Assembly (NCBI GenBank): GCA_003209055.1
Contig: QCTB01000008.1
Location: 1-38,305 of the forward strand
Source: Prochlorococcus sp. AG-670-O13
Lineage (GTDB): Bacteria; Cyanobacteriota; Cyanobacteriia; PCC-6307; Cyanobiaceae
Direction: 5' to 3'
Length of the DNA: 38,305 nt
Shown: positions 17,782-26,749 of the stretch, piece after piece
Layout: every line of letters begins with the position of its first letter
How positions within the stretch are numbered: position 1 is the first letter of the stretch
Notes under the pieces: model-generated
What the model was told of the DNA's origin: nothing
What the model saw: the letters and a program-made list of their open reading frames with translations, nothing else
Database searches by the model: none
Translations under genes and position numbers: made by a program

Positions 17782-18813
17782 TTATGCTTTGTCTTTAGAA
17801 TTAAATCTACAACAATCAAGTTGATTCTTAATAGTTTGATGATCTAATTCTTTTCCTATTAGAACAATTTTGTTTGATTTCTCATTTTCCCATTCATAAT
17901 CATCAAGAGAAAAACGTTTACCAGACAAATGAAAAACATGTTTTCTTTCGCTTTCCATAAACCATAAAATTCCTTTAGCTCTAAATACATTTTGTGAAAT
18001 CTGATTGTCTAAGAAATTCTGAAACTTCCTTAATGAAAATGGTTCATTCGTCTCAAAAGAAATAGAGGTAAATCCTTCAATATTATTAATTAAATCATGT
18101 GAATGGGAGGAGTGATCATGTGAATGGGAGGAGTGATCATGTGAATGGGAGGAGTGATCATGCGAATCTTGATCCTTATTAATCTTTTCTTTAAATTGAA
18201 AAGTATCTGTTTCAAATAGTCCCACACTCATTATTGTTTGCAAACCAACTTCACTATTAATCGATCTCAAAATTCTTGGTTCTTTTTTAATACTATTAAT
18301 GTGACTTTCTATTTTTTTTAGATGAATATCAGTTACTAAATCGCATTTGTTGAGCAGTAAAATATCACCATATAAAATTTGTGAGTAAGCAACACTAGAA
18401 TTTTTTAAATCAAAATCAAAGTTATCTGCATCAATAAGAGTAATAATTGAATCTAATCTTACTTTTTCTCTAAGATCACCCCCAGCAAAAGTCATTGCTA
18501 CGGGGAGAGGGTCTGCAAGTCCAGTAGTTTCAACAATTAAGTAATCTAATTTTTCAGGTCTATCTAAAATTTTTGAAACAGTGTTTAATAATTCTCCATT
18601 TATTGTGCAACAAATGCATCCGTTATTTAATTCGATCATATCTTCAGCAGTTTTTATAATTAATTCATTATCAATTCCTATCTCTCCAAACTCATTAACT
18701 AAAACAGCAGTTTTAATACCAACTTGATTTTTTAAAATGTGATTTAAAAGCGTAGTTTTACCTGAACCTAAGAAACCACTAATAATAGTAACAGGGAGTA
18801 AGTTTTCTGCCAT
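17782..18813 (-). CDS. CobW/COG0523 GTP-dependent metallochaperone with His-rich loop
   Basis: 343 residues. Walker A GFLGSGKTT at 13-21, the metal-binding CxCC motif GCICC at 65-69, and NKCD at 155-158 define a G3E-family GTPase; the C-terminal CobW domain covers about 250-340. Between them a loop at 218-240 is made of repeated HDHSSHS units, giving about a dozen His residues for metal buffering or delivery. COG0523 proteins move Zn, Co or other metals into enzymes. The gene is 44 bp downstream of a pterin dehydratase gene and 18 bp upstream of the iron-type permease gene, a metal-related operon. Confidence 0.92.
   Translation of the reverse strand: MAENLLPVTIISGFLGSGKTTLLNHILKNQVGIKTAVLVNEFGEIGIDNELIIKTAEDMIELNNGCICCTINGELLNTVSKILDRPEKLDYLIVETTGLADPLPVAMTFAGGDLREKVRLDSIITLIDADNFDFDLKNSSVAYSQILYGDILLLNKCDLVTDIHLKKIESHINSIKKEPRILRSINSEVGLQTIMSVGLFETDTFQFKEKINKDQDSHDHSSHSHDHSSHSHDHSSHSHDLINNIEGFTSISFETNEPFSLRKFQNFLDNQISQNVFRAKGILWFMESERKHVFHLSGKRFSLDDYEWENEKSNKIVLIGKELDHQTIKNQLDCCRFNSKDKA
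18094..18167. repeat. Tandem repeat, three identical 21-bp units plus a partial fourth
   Basis: Units at 18094-18114, 18115-18135 and 18136-18156 are identical (each encodes the 7-residue HDHSSHS unit on the minus strand); a fourth partial unit has one substitution (tgt to tgc). Perfect identity at the DNA level points to recent copy-number change. In frame, each gain or loss adds or removes three His residues of the CobW loop. Confidence 0.95.
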
Positions 18814-18857
18814 TTTTATAGTTTTTTTTAAACGTATAAAGTTAATTCAATTGTAAA

Positions 18858-19148
18858 TTATTTTTCTAAAATATCATTAATTTCTGAGGCGATTGTTTGA
18901 TCTAAATTTGTAATACCTCCTAAATCATGAGTACTTAGTTTAATAATTACTTTTGAATAGATATTTTCCCAATTGGGATGATGGTTATGTTTTTCGCAAA
19001 TTAAGGCAATCTTTGTCATAAAGGAGAAGGCATCTATAAAGTTACTAAAATTAAATTCTCTTTCAATATGATTCGTCATAATCACCCACCCTCTTATTTT
19101 TGCAGATAGTTCTTTTAATTCTTCATTTTGTAAAAGGTAAGGTTTCAT
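18858..19148 (-). CDS. 4a-hydroxytetrahydrobiopterin dehydratase (PCD/DCoH) family
   Basis: 96 residues, the full length of the family. The catalytic signature EKHNHHPNW ... STHDLGGIT is intact, with adjacent His residues and the downstream His-Asp. PCD dehydrates 4a-carbinolamine pterins to recycle biopterin for aromatic hydroxylases; in organisms without such an enzyme its role is unclear. It lies 15 bp downstream of the YjbQ gene and 44 bp upstream of the CobW gene. Confidence 0.93.
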   Translation of the reverse strand: MKPYLLQNEELKELSAKIRGWVIMTNHIEREFNFSNFIDAFSFMTKIALICEKHNHHPNWENIYSKVIIKLSTHDLGGITNLDQTIASEINDILEK

Positions 19149-19163
19149 TAATATTTATTGTGA

Positions 19164-19640
19164 CTATTTATCATTATAGATACTTGAACTTTTTTCCCCA
19201 ATAATATGTACATTTATACTTCTTTTTTTTGTACTAAATCGATGTTCCCACAAATAAATTGCTTGCCAAGTGCCAAGAATGAGTTTCCCTTTTTGAAAGC
19301 TTAAGGACATATTAGTATTTGTTAAAGCAGTTTTAATATGAGCTGGCATATCGTCCTCCCCTTCTTGAAAATGTTCATAATATATCTCCTCTTTTCCTTT
19401 TGATAATGATGTATAACAGTTGTAAGGAACTATAGATTTCATAAACTTTTCTAAGTCCTTAAGAACATTTGGATCTGCATTTTCATTTATAGTCAAACTA
19501 CAACTTGTGTGTAGTAAGGTTAAGTTAAAAATTCCTGAATGAAAATTACTTTTTTGTATGAACAAATTTAAATCATTAGTAATATCAGTGAATCCCTCGC
19601 CTTTAGTTATAAAGTTTAATTTTGAGAAAATTTGTTCCAT
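19164..19640 (-). CDS. YjbQ/UPF0047 family protein (secondary thiamine-phosphate synthase type)
   Basis: 158 residues. Family motifs are LLHTSCSLTINENADPNV (about 62-80), DDMPAHIKTAL and LGTWQAIYLWEHR near the C-terminus, where His residues line a proposed active site. E. coli YjbQ has weak thiamine-phosphate synthase activity; physiological role uncertain. It is the first gene of the YjbQ-PCD-CobW-permease run and shares a 109-bp divergent gap with the M32 carboxypeptidase. Confidence 0.92.
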   Translation of the reverse strand: MEQIFSKLNFITKGEGFTDITNDLNLFIQKSNFHSGIFNLTLLHTSCSLTINENADPNVLKDLEKFMKSIVPYNCYTSLSKGKEEIYYEHFQEGEDDMPAHIKTALTNTNMSLSFQKGKLILGTWQAIYLWEHRFSTKKRSINVHIIGEKSSSIYNDK

Positions 19641-19749
19641 AAATATTTAAAGTCCTAATAATCAATACTCTATTATGAATATAGTTTGAAAATTTTATAC
19701 TTAGAATAATATTTTTGTCTAAAATACCAAATAATCCATATAATTATTT

Positions 19750-21255
19750 TTGGCTGAGAAAGAATGGAATAAGCTAGGAGCTTATTTAAAAGAAACTCAA
19801 ATATTAGGCTCTATACAGAGTGCTCTTTATTGGGATCAAAATACGGGTATGCCTAAGAAAGGAGCATCTTGGAGATCTGAACAACTTACCTATATCGCAA
19901 AAATATTGCATAAAAGAAATTCCTCAGAAGAGTTTCTAGATTTAATTGCAGCTGCTCAGGATGAGTTTCAAGGAGGGTTAGAGAAATCATTAAGTCAAGA
20001 AATTATTCAAAGTAAAAAAAGAAATATTGAATTATTGATAAAGGAATTTAATAGGCAAAAAAATTTAGATCCTAAATTAGTTGAAGAACTCGCTAAGGCT
20101 AAATCAAAAGGTTATGAAAGTTGGCAAGAAGCCAAAAGAAAATCAGATTTTGAGATTTTCTCACCAATTTTTAAAAAGTTGATTCAATTACGTATTGAAG
20201 AGGCAAGGCAAATATCAGATAAATACACACCTTGGGAAACTTTAGCGCAGCCTTATGAGCCTGATTTAACTTTGGAGTGGTTAAATAAAATCTTCCAGCC
20301 AATTAAAGAAACTATCCCATATCTAATAAGTGATATCAAAAAATCAGAAAAATATCATTGGGATTTAAGTCCTAAATCTCAGCAAAATTTATGTTCTAAA
20401 TTACTTGATGAGTTTGGGAGAGACGAAGATTTAGTGGTTGTAGCAAAATCTCCTCATCCTTTTTCTATTACTTTAGGCCCGGAAGATTATAGGATTACTA
20501 CTAGAGTTGTAAAGGGTGAACCCTTATCAAGTTTTCTAGCTACTGCGCATGAGTGGGGACATTCTATATATGAGCAGGGTTTACCTTCTCAAAGTCATCA
20601 ATGGTTTGCTTGGCCTTTGGGTCAAGCAACATCAATGGGTGTTCATGAAAGCCAATCTTTATTTTGGGAAAATAGGATAGTTAAATCAAAATCTTTTTCA
20701 AAAAGGTTTTTCAAGCATTTTGTTTCCGAAGGTTGTTCTTTAAAAAATCATTTAGAACTTTGGAAATCTCTTAATCATTTGAAAGCAGGTTTAAATAGAG
20801 TTGAAGCAGATGAATTAAGTTATGGGTTGCATATTTTAATTAGAACTGAACTTGAAATAGACTTAATTGAAGGAGATCTAGAGGCTAAAGATGTTCCATC
20901 AGAATGGAATAAAAGATATGAGGAGCTTTTAGGAATTAGACCATCTAATGATGCAGAAGGTTGTTTGCAAGATGTTCATTGGAGTGAAGGAGCCTTTGGA
21001 TATTTCCCTTCATACTTGTTAGGTCACCTTATAAGTGCACAAATCTCATTTCAAATGGAAAAAGAAATAGGATTAATTGATAATTTAGTTGAGAACGGAG
21101 AATATGAAAAAATAATTTTATGGTTAAAAAATAATATTCATAACTATGGAAGATCTGTTAATTCTATGAAATTAGTCATAAATGTCACAGGAGAAGAACT
21201 AACATCAAATTACTTTATTAATAATTTGAGATCGAAAATAAAAGATTTCTGCTAA
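19750..21255 (+). CDS. M32 family carboxypeptidase (Taq type)
   Basis: 501 residues, standard for the family. Zinc ligands are in HEWGH (267-271), and the family motif HESQSLFWEN begins at 299 with the third ligand expected at E300. It removes C-terminal residues from peptides in the cytoplasm. The start is TTG at 19750: the next in-frame ATG (residue 34) would remove the conserved ALYWDQNTGMP segment, so TTG is favoured. Confidence 0.93.
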   Translation: MAEKEWNKLGAYLKETQILGSIQSALYWDQNTGMPKKGASWRSEQLTYIAKILHKRNSSEEFLDLIAAAQDEFQGGLEKSLSQEIIQSKKRNIELLIKEFNRQKNLDPKLVEELAKAKSKGYESWQEAKRKSDFEIFSPIFKKLIQLRIEEARQISDKYTPWETLAQPYEPDLTLEWLNKIFQPIKETIPYLISDIKKSEKYHWDLSPKSQQNLCSKLLDEFGRDEDLVVVAKSPHPFSITLGPEDYRITTRVVKGEPLSSFLATAHEWGHSIYEQGLPSQSHQWFAWPLGQATSMGVHESQSLFWENRIVKSKSFSKRFFKHFVSEGCSLKNHLELWKSLNHLKAGLNRVEADELSYGLHILIRTELEIDLIEGDLEAKDVPSEWNKRYEELLGIRPSNDAEGCLQDVHWSEGAFGYFPSYLLGHLISAQISFQMEKEIGLIDNLVENGEYEKIILWLKNNIHNYGRSVNSMKLVINVTGEELTSNYFINNLRSKIKDFC

Positions 21256-21317
21256 AAATTTACTTTTTAGAATTTGATTGAGTGTCAGGATGTAAGATAA
21301 ATAAAAATAATATTTTG

Positions 21318-21905
21318 ATGGCAAACCTTAATCAACCTCCAAGTAGAGTTACTCCTAATTTATTGCATATTTTAGATGCTTTTATAGACAATACAAACTC
21401 AGTCGTTAATACAATTATCGAATTAAATTCTAATACTATAAATAAGTATGAGTTAATTACTGAAACTGGACATTTGAAACTTGATAGAGTGGGTTATTCA
21501 TCACTTGCATATCCTTTCGCTTATGGATGTATTCCAAGAACATGGGATGAAGATGGTGATCCTCTTGATATTGAAATAGTTGGAGTTACAGAACCCTTAG
21601 TTCCTGGTTCAATAGTAGAGTCAAGGATAATTGGAGTGATGAAATTTGATGATGGCGGAGAAGTCGATGATAAAGTAATTGCTGTACTGTCAGATGATAA
21701 GAGAATGGATCATATTCATTCTTTTGAAGATCTTGGTGAACATTGGCTTAATGAGACCAAGTATTATTGGGAACATTATAAAGATCTAAAGAAACCAGGC
21801 ACATGTACTGTTAATGGTTTTTATGGAATAGAAGAAGCTATTAAAGTAATTCAAGATTGTGAATCTAGATACCAAAAAGAAATTGAACCTAAATTAGTTA
21901 ATTAA
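21318..21905 (+). CDS. ppa: Inorganic pyrophosphatase, family I, divergent paralog
   Basis: 195 residues from the ATG at 21318 (a longer frame from GTG at 21282 is less likely). It hydrolyses PPi to two Pi in the cytoplasm with Mg2+. Compared with the E. coli enzyme every active-site residue I could align is present: E35, K43, E45, R57, Y69, the DGDPLD motif (D79, D81, D84), D112, D117, K119, Y154 and K155. A second, cyanobacterial-type pyrophosphatase at 36691 lacks two of these. The gene is 7 bp from the convergent hemC stop. Confidence 0.94.
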   Translation: MANLNQPPSRVTPNLLHILDAFIDNTNSVVNTIIELNSNTINKYELITETGHLKLDRVGYSSLAYPFAYGCIPRTWDEDGDPLDIEIVGVTEPLVPGSIVESRIIGVMKFDDGGEVDDKVIAVLSDDKRMDHIHSFEDLGEHWLNETKYYWEHYKDLKKPGTCTVNGFYGIEEAIKVIQDCESRYQKEIEPKLVN

Positions 21906-21912
21906 TATAATA

Positions 21913-22863
21913 TTATTTCTCTCTAAATTGTTCAAATATTTCGGTAAGAATTTTATCAGCCCCCTGAATTTTTAGCTTTTCAGCTAATTTTTTACCAACT
22001 TCCTCTGGATATTTAATATTCCCTATAGATTCATCTTTAATAAGTCTTTTGCCATCAATAGATGCGACCATCCCTCTTAAGTATATTTCATCGTTATGAA
22101 TACTACTATTAACGCCTATTGGAACTTGACATCCTCCTTCAAGTTCTCTTAAAAAAGATCTTTCTGCTAAACATCTTTGGCTTGAGACTTTATCTTCTAA
22201 AACACTAATAATATCTAGAACTTCTCTATCATCAGATTTACATTCTATTCCTAAAGCACCTTGCCCAACAGCATGGAGGGAAATCTCATTAGGAATTATT
22301 TGGTGAATTCTTGATTCAAATCCTAATCTTTTTAAACCCGCTGCAGCTAGAATAATACAGTCAAATTCTCCAGAATCTAGCTTTTCTATTCTAGTGATAA
22401 CGTTCCCCCTAATGTCTTTGAAATTAAGATGGGGAAATTTATTTCTTAATTGAGCCAATCTTCTTAAGGAGCTGGTTCCAACTATTGAACCTGAAGGTAA
22501 ACTCTCTAATTGATAAATCTTATTTTTTTGGTTAATTACTAGAGCGTCTGAAGGATCTTCTCTTTTTGTAATACATCCTAAGGTCAGTCCATCAGGTAAG
22601 TTAGTGGGCAAATCTTTTAAGGAATGCACTGCAATATCTGCATGGCCAACAAGCATTTGAGCTTCAAGTTCTTTTGTAAAAAGCCCTTTATCTCCTATTT
22701 TTGCTAATGCTACATCGAGAATTTTGTCACCTTGTGTTGCCATTGCTTCTATTGATACTTCTAAATCGGGAATATTTTTTTCTAATTGCTCTTTGACCCA
22801 TAATGTTTGAACCATAGCTAATTTACTTCTTCTACTAGCTATCTTTAATTTAAATTTAGTCAT
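21913..22863 (-). CDS. hemC: Porphobilinogen deaminase (hydroxymethylbilane synthase)
   Basis: 316 residues. Polymerises four porphobilinogens into hydroxymethylbilane in chlorophyll/heme/cobalamin synthesis. The dipyrromethane cofactor Cys is C245 in [36 protein letters not shown] and RGN motifs are present. The last ~70 residues form the usual third domain. It follows rpoD by 95 bp, the same direction. Confidence 0.97.
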   Translation of the reverse strand: MTKFKLKIASRRSKLAMVQTLWVKEQLEKNIPDLEVSIEAMATQGDKILDVALAKIGDKGLFTKELEAQMLVGHADIAVHSLKDLPTNLPDGLTLGCITKREDPSDALVINQKNKIYQLESLPSGSIVGTSSLRRLAQLRNKFPHLNFKDIRGNVITRIEKLDSGEFDCIILAAAGLKRLGFESRIHQIIPNEISLHAVGQGALGIECKSDDREVLDIISVLEDKVSSQRCLAERSFLRELEGGCQVPIGVNSSIHNDEIYLRGMVASIDGKRLIKDESIGNIKYPEEVGKKLAEKLKIQGADKILTEIFEQFREK

Positions 22864-22958
22864 TAAATATATTTTTAATTAGGTTTAAGAGAAAGTCGCA
22901 TCTATTTTAAGATAATATTTGGCAACATTACAAAGCTAGAAAATTATATTTAACTTTT

Positions 22959-24146
22959 TTATTTAATATATTCCTTTAAAACCCCATTTCTGTTTGGATG
23001 TCTTAGCTTTCTAAGCGCTTTTGCCTCAATTTGCCTAATTCGTTCTCTTGTGACATCAAAAATTTGTCCTATTTCTTCAAGAGTTTTCATCCTTCCATCA
23101 TCAATTCCATATCGTAATCTAAGGACGTCTCTTTCCCTTGGGCTTAGAGTCGCTAGAACTCCCTCTAAGTCTTCTCTCAATAAAGTTTTAGATACATCTT
23201 GTTCTGGATTCTCTATATCGGCCTCTATAAAGTCCCCAAGCCTTGAATCCTCTTCTTTACCTATGGGTGTTTCTAGGGAGATTGGAAGCTGAGCACTTTT
23301 AGCAATAAATCTTAATTTCTCAATTGTCATTTCCATGCTCTCAGCTATTTCTTCTTCACTAGGCTTTCTTCCAAATTCTTGGCTAAGAACTTTTGTTGTT
23401 TTTTTAATTCTAGAAATTGTTTCATATAAGTGAACTGGTAATCTAATCGTCCTACTTTGATCTGCTATCGCTCTTGTTATGGCTTGACGAATCCACCATG
23501 TAGCATAAGTAGAGAATTTATAACCTTTTTCGTGGTCAAATTTTTCTGCAGCTCTTATTAATCCTAAGCTTCCCTCTTGTATTAAATCTTGAAAAGATAA
23601 ACCTCTATTCATATATTTCTTTGCAATAGATACAACTAACCTTAAATTAGATTGAACCATCTTCTCTTTAGCTCTTCTCCCTAAGAGAAGTCTTCTTCTG
23701 AATTTAGAAAGAGGCATGTCTATTAATTCAGCCCATTCTCTAACTGAAGGAAAATGTCCTTTCTCAGACTCATATTGCGTAGCTAACTCTTCAAGTTGGA
23801 GAAGATCGGCTATTTTTCTAGCAAGTTCAATTTCTTCATCAGGCCTTAATAGTCTAATTCTCCCAATCTCCTGAAGATAAACTCTTATAGAATCTTCTGT
23901 ATAGATTCCTTTGGGTCCAAGTTTTACGTTCCCAAGGGATTTAGCATCTTCATCTGAAGCATTAAATTCATCATTATTCTCACTAATACCTTTATTATTA
24001 AGATTATCTTGGGAGTTCTGATTAGTATCTTGATTCCTGATAATTTCTTCTTCTCGACCTTTTCCTGAAATTGGATCAATTTTTTTATTAATTTTCTTCT
24101 TAGAACTAGGATTAGAATTCTTTGATTCTGCGGCTACTGGGCACAT
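22959..24146 (-). CDS. rpoD: Group 1 RNA polymerase sigma factor RpoD/SigA
   Basis: 395 residues. After an acidic Asn/Asp-rich N-terminus (1-75), region 1.2 begins at [16 protein letters not shown], region 2 at [26 protein letters not shown] with the core -10 binding [21 protein letters not shown], and region 4.2 is [21 protein letters not shown]. It is the housekeeping sigma. The promoter side contains an inverted repeat at 24193-24230. Confidence 0.97.
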   Translation of the reverse strand: MCPVAAESKNSNPSSKKKINKKIDPISGKGREEEIIRNQDTNQNSQDNLNNKGISENNDEFNASDEDAKSLGNVKLGPKGIYTEDSIRVYLQEIGRIRLLRPDEEIELARKIADLLQLEELATQYESEKGHFPSVREWAELIDMPLSKFRRRLLLGRRAKEKMVQSNLRLVVSIAKKYMNRGLSFQDLIQEGSLGLIRAAEKFDHEKGYKFSTYATWWIRQAITRAIADQSRTIRLPVHLYETISRIKKTTKVLSQEFGRKPSEEEIAESMEMTIEKLRFIAKSAQLPISLETPIGKEEDSRLGDFIEADIENPEQDVSKTLLREDLEGVLATLSPRERDVLRLRYGIDDGRMKTLEEIGQIFDVTRERIRQIEAKALRKLRHPNRNGVLKEYIK

Positions 24147-24192
24147 AATGGACTCCTTTCTACGGTGAATTTAACTAGGTAAAAATTTAATT

Positions 24193-24230
24193 AAGGCAAA
24201 ATTATACATTTAGTAGTAAAAATTTGCCTT
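24193..24230. promoter_or_regulatory. Inverted repeat upstream of rpoD
   Basis: AAGGCAAA (24193-24200) and TTTGCCTT (24223-24230) are exact reverse complements with 22 nt between. It lies 47 bp upstream of the rpoD start in the 5'-UTR or promoter region. It could be an operator or a leader hairpin; no function is assigned. Confidence 0.4.
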
Positions 24231-24352
24231 GATGACTAGAAGAACTAACTCACAAAAATTGTGATTAAATAAAGTTTTTTAAATTGTTGAAAAATTTAAA
24301 TAGTGTTATAGATTACCTAAAGTAAAAAGTCTTGGGATTTCTCAGACTGGCA

Positions 24353-24382
24353 GATCAATGTTTGAGTTTTTACTCAATGATC
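24353..24382 (+). other. Hairpin enclosing the small-ORF start codon
   Basis: GATCA-ATGT-TTGAGT-TTTT-ACTCAA-TGATC folds into an 11-bp stem with a 4-nt bulge that contains the candidate ATG (24358-24360). A second short stem (AGTCT/AGACT) lies just upstream at about 24328-24347. This would suit a translation-control leader for the small ORF and priA. Confidence 0.4.
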
Positions 24383-24489
24383 AAAGCTTCATGTCTTCCT
24401 TAAGAACAGGATACTTACAATGTGCAAAAACACTTTGTGGAATGTTCAACAATCCAATACTAAGAAAAACTTTTGATGCCGGCAAGTAA
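24358..24489 (+). CDS. Candidate small ORF, 43 aa, overlapping the priA start
   Basis: ATG-TAA frame encoding 43 residues (begins MFEFLLNDQSFM, ends RKTFDAGK), with 11 hydrophobic-amphipathic turns but no clear membrane helix and two Cys. Its frame has been open from 24304. It sits in the otherwise empty 329 bp between the rpoD and priA starts, and its last 14 nt overlap the priA start (ATG 24476), an arrangement typical of translational coupling. Base composition looks richer than the flanking noncoding DNA. I do not recognise it; coding status is plausible, not certain. Confidence 0.4.
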   Translation: MFEFLLNDQSFMSSLRTGYLQCAKTLCGMFNNPILRKTFDAGK

Positions 24490-26749
24490 TAATTTATTAA
24501 ATACCTCTTTTAAATTTGAGGTCTTACTTGATTTAGGTAGTCATAGTAATAGTTTTTCTTATATAGATGGTAATAATCTTGGTGTAGAAGTTGGAGATAT
24601 TGTTTCAGTAAGACTTAAAGGAAGATTATTAAATGGACTAACTATTGGTAAAAACTCTTTTTCAAGAATTGATAAAAATAAAAATAATTTGAACAGAGGA
24701 TCTGATTTTGAATATTTGTTTATAGAAAGTATTGTGCAGAAAAAAGTAATTCAAAACTGGTGGAGAGAATGGTTAGAGGCTTTAGCTTTATTTTATCGAG
24801 TAAGTAATTTAAAAATGTTTAAAACTGCTTTCCCTCCAGGATGGATTGGTAAATATAAAAAAATACCCCAAAATTATAAATATCAAATCTGGATAGAATA
24901 TCAAACAGATTGGGATTTGAGTAATAAGAAATTAAATAAAAGAGAACTTAATTTAATAAATATATTGCGTCATAAAGGTAACTGGCAAAGCGAATTAATT
25001 AAGATTGGTTTTCATTTTGCTCTTATAAATTCAATGATTAAGAAAAACTTATTAATCAAGACTAAAAGAAAAAAAATGTTCAACACCAAATTAAATTCTT
25101 TTAAAAATGATTGTATTGAATTAGAGAGACCACAACTTACTCAGGAGCAAAAAAAAGTATATGAAAAAATGAAAGAGATGAAACCTGGAGATGTCTTTTT
25201 GTTATGGGGAGAAACAGGTTCTGGTAAAACAGAAGTTTATATGAGAATGGCTGAAGATGAATTACAAAATAAAAAGAGCTGTTTAATATTGGCTCCAGAA
25301 ATCGGCTTAATTCCTCAACTTATTGATAGATTCAGTAAAAGATTTCAAAGTGAGGTTTATGAGTATCACAGTAATTGTTCTTCCAAACATAGAACATTAG
25401 TTTGGAAGAGGATAGTTGAGGGAGATAAACCTCTTATCATTATTGGGACAAGGTCAGCAGTATTCCTTCCAATTGAGAATTTAGGCTTAATAGTAATGGA
25501 TGAAGAACATGACGTTTCATACAAACAAGACAGCCCAATGCCTTGTTACGATGCGAGAGATATTGCCCTAGATAGAGTAAAAATAAATCCAGCAAAATTA
25601 ATATTTGGAAGTGCTACTCCCTCAATGAGGACTTGGAAAGAGAGTAATTTTGAGAAAAAAATAAAGTTGCTGAGAATGAAAGAAAGAATATCTAGTACTG
25701 AAATTCCAGAAATAAAGATTGTTGATATGCGAGATGAATTTAAAAAAGGAAATACAAAAATTTTTTGTAATGAATTATTGGAATTAATTTCTAAGCTTAA
25801 AGCGAATAATGAACAAGCAATAGTTTTGATCCCTAGAAGAGGTTATAACGGTTTCTTAAGCTGTAGAAATTGTGGATTTTTAATAAATTGCCCTAATTGC
25901 GATGTCCCATTATCAGTTCATATGGGTTCAAAAGGTAAACAGTGGCTTAGTTGTCACTGGTGTGACCATAAAGCTAAACTCATCAAAATTTGTCCTGATT
26001 GTAAATCGAGTGCTTTCAAACCTTTCGGGATAGGGACTCAAAGAGTCATTGAGTTCCTAAATAGTGAATTTCCTGAATTGAGGGCTATTCGTTTTGATAG
26101 AGACACTACCTCAGGGAAAGATGGTCATAGAAACATTCTTTCAAAATTTGCTAATGGAGAAGCAGATATACTTGTAGGGACTCAAATGTTAGCAAAAGGT
26201 ATAGATATCCCCAATATTACTCTTTCCGTTGTTCTCGCGGCCGATGGGTTACTTCATCGTCCAGATATTTCTGCAGAAGAAAAATCATTACAATTATTTC
26301 TTCAATTAGCAGGCAGAGCAGGTAGAGCTAAAAAAACAGGAAAGGTTATTTTTCAAACATATAAACCAAGTCATCCTGTAATCTCATATCTCAAAAATAG
26401 AGATTACGAAAGATTTTTAGTTGAAAGTTCAAAATTAAGAAAAGAGGCAAATTTATTTCCATTTTGTAAGGTATGCCTTTTAAAAATCTCTGGCGAGAAC
26501 TATGAATTTACTGAAACTACTGCGGTTAAAATGGCGAAATATTTGATCAGTTTTACTAAAGGTAATAAGTGGAATGTAATTGGTCCTGCACCAAGTTTAA
26601 TTGCAAAAGTTGGAAATAAATTTAGGTGGCAAATATTAATGCACGGACCAGAAAACTCGGAATTGCCTTTGCCCGAAACGTCTGAATTATGGAAAATAAT
26701 TCCTAAAAATATATTTTTATCAATCGATTTGAATCCCGTTGAGTTATAG
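24476..26749 (+). CDS. priA: Primosomal replication protein N' (PriA helicase)
   Basis: 757 residues from the ATG at 24476 (TTG precedes it at 24473). A 3'-to-5' superfamily 2 helicase that restarts stalled replication forks. Walker A GETGSGKTEVY is near 245-252, the DEEHD box near 342-346, and eight Cys in two zinc sites (CRNCGFLINCPNC ... CHWCDH ... CPDC) lie within about 460-510, followed by helicase motifs GTQMLAKGIDIPN and QLAGRAGR. The N-terminal DNA-binding domain (1-105) is present but divergent. Its TAG stop directly abuts the stop of the convergent gene. Confidence 0.95.
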   Translation: MPASNNLLNTSFKFEVLLDLGSHSNSFSYIDGNNLGVEVGDIVSVRLKGRLLNGLTIGKNSFSRIDKNKNNLNRGSDFEYLFIESIVQKKVIQNWWREWLEALALFYRVSNLKMFKTAFPPGWIGKYKKIPQNYKYQIWIEYQTDWDLSNKKLNKRELNLINILRHKGNWQSELIKIGFHFALINSMIKKNLLIKTKRKKMFNTKLNSFKNDCIELERPQLTQEQKKVYEKMKEMKPGDVFLLWGETGSGKTEVYMRMAEDELQNKKSCLILAPEIGLIPQLIDRFSKRFQSEVYEYHSNCSSKHRTLVWKRIVEGDKPLIIIGTRSAVFLPIENLGLIVMDEEHDVSYKQDSPMPCYDARDIALDRVKINPAKLIFGSATPSMRTWKESNFEKKIKLLRMKERISSTEIPEIKIVDMRDEFKKGNTKIFCNELLELISKLKANNEQAIVLIPRRGYNGFLSCRNCGFLINCPNCDVPLSVHMGSKGKQWLSCHWCDHKAKLIKICPDCKSSAFKPFGIGTQRVIEFLNSEFPELRAIRFDRDTTSGKDGHRNILSKFANGEADILVGTQMLAKGIDIPNITLSVVLAADGLLHRPDISAEEKSLQLFLQLAGRAGRAKKTGKVIFQTYKPSHPVISYLKNRDYERFLVESSKLRKEANLFPFCKVCLLKISGENYEFTETTAVKMAKYLISFTKGNKWNVIGPAPSLIAKVGNKFRWQILMHGPENSELPLPETSELWKIIPKNIFLSIDLNPVEL

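Noticed and set aside
18094-18167. Short regular repeats resembling a CRISPR array
   Set aside because: Units are contiguous with no spacers and encode an in-frame His-rich loop in the CobW gene.
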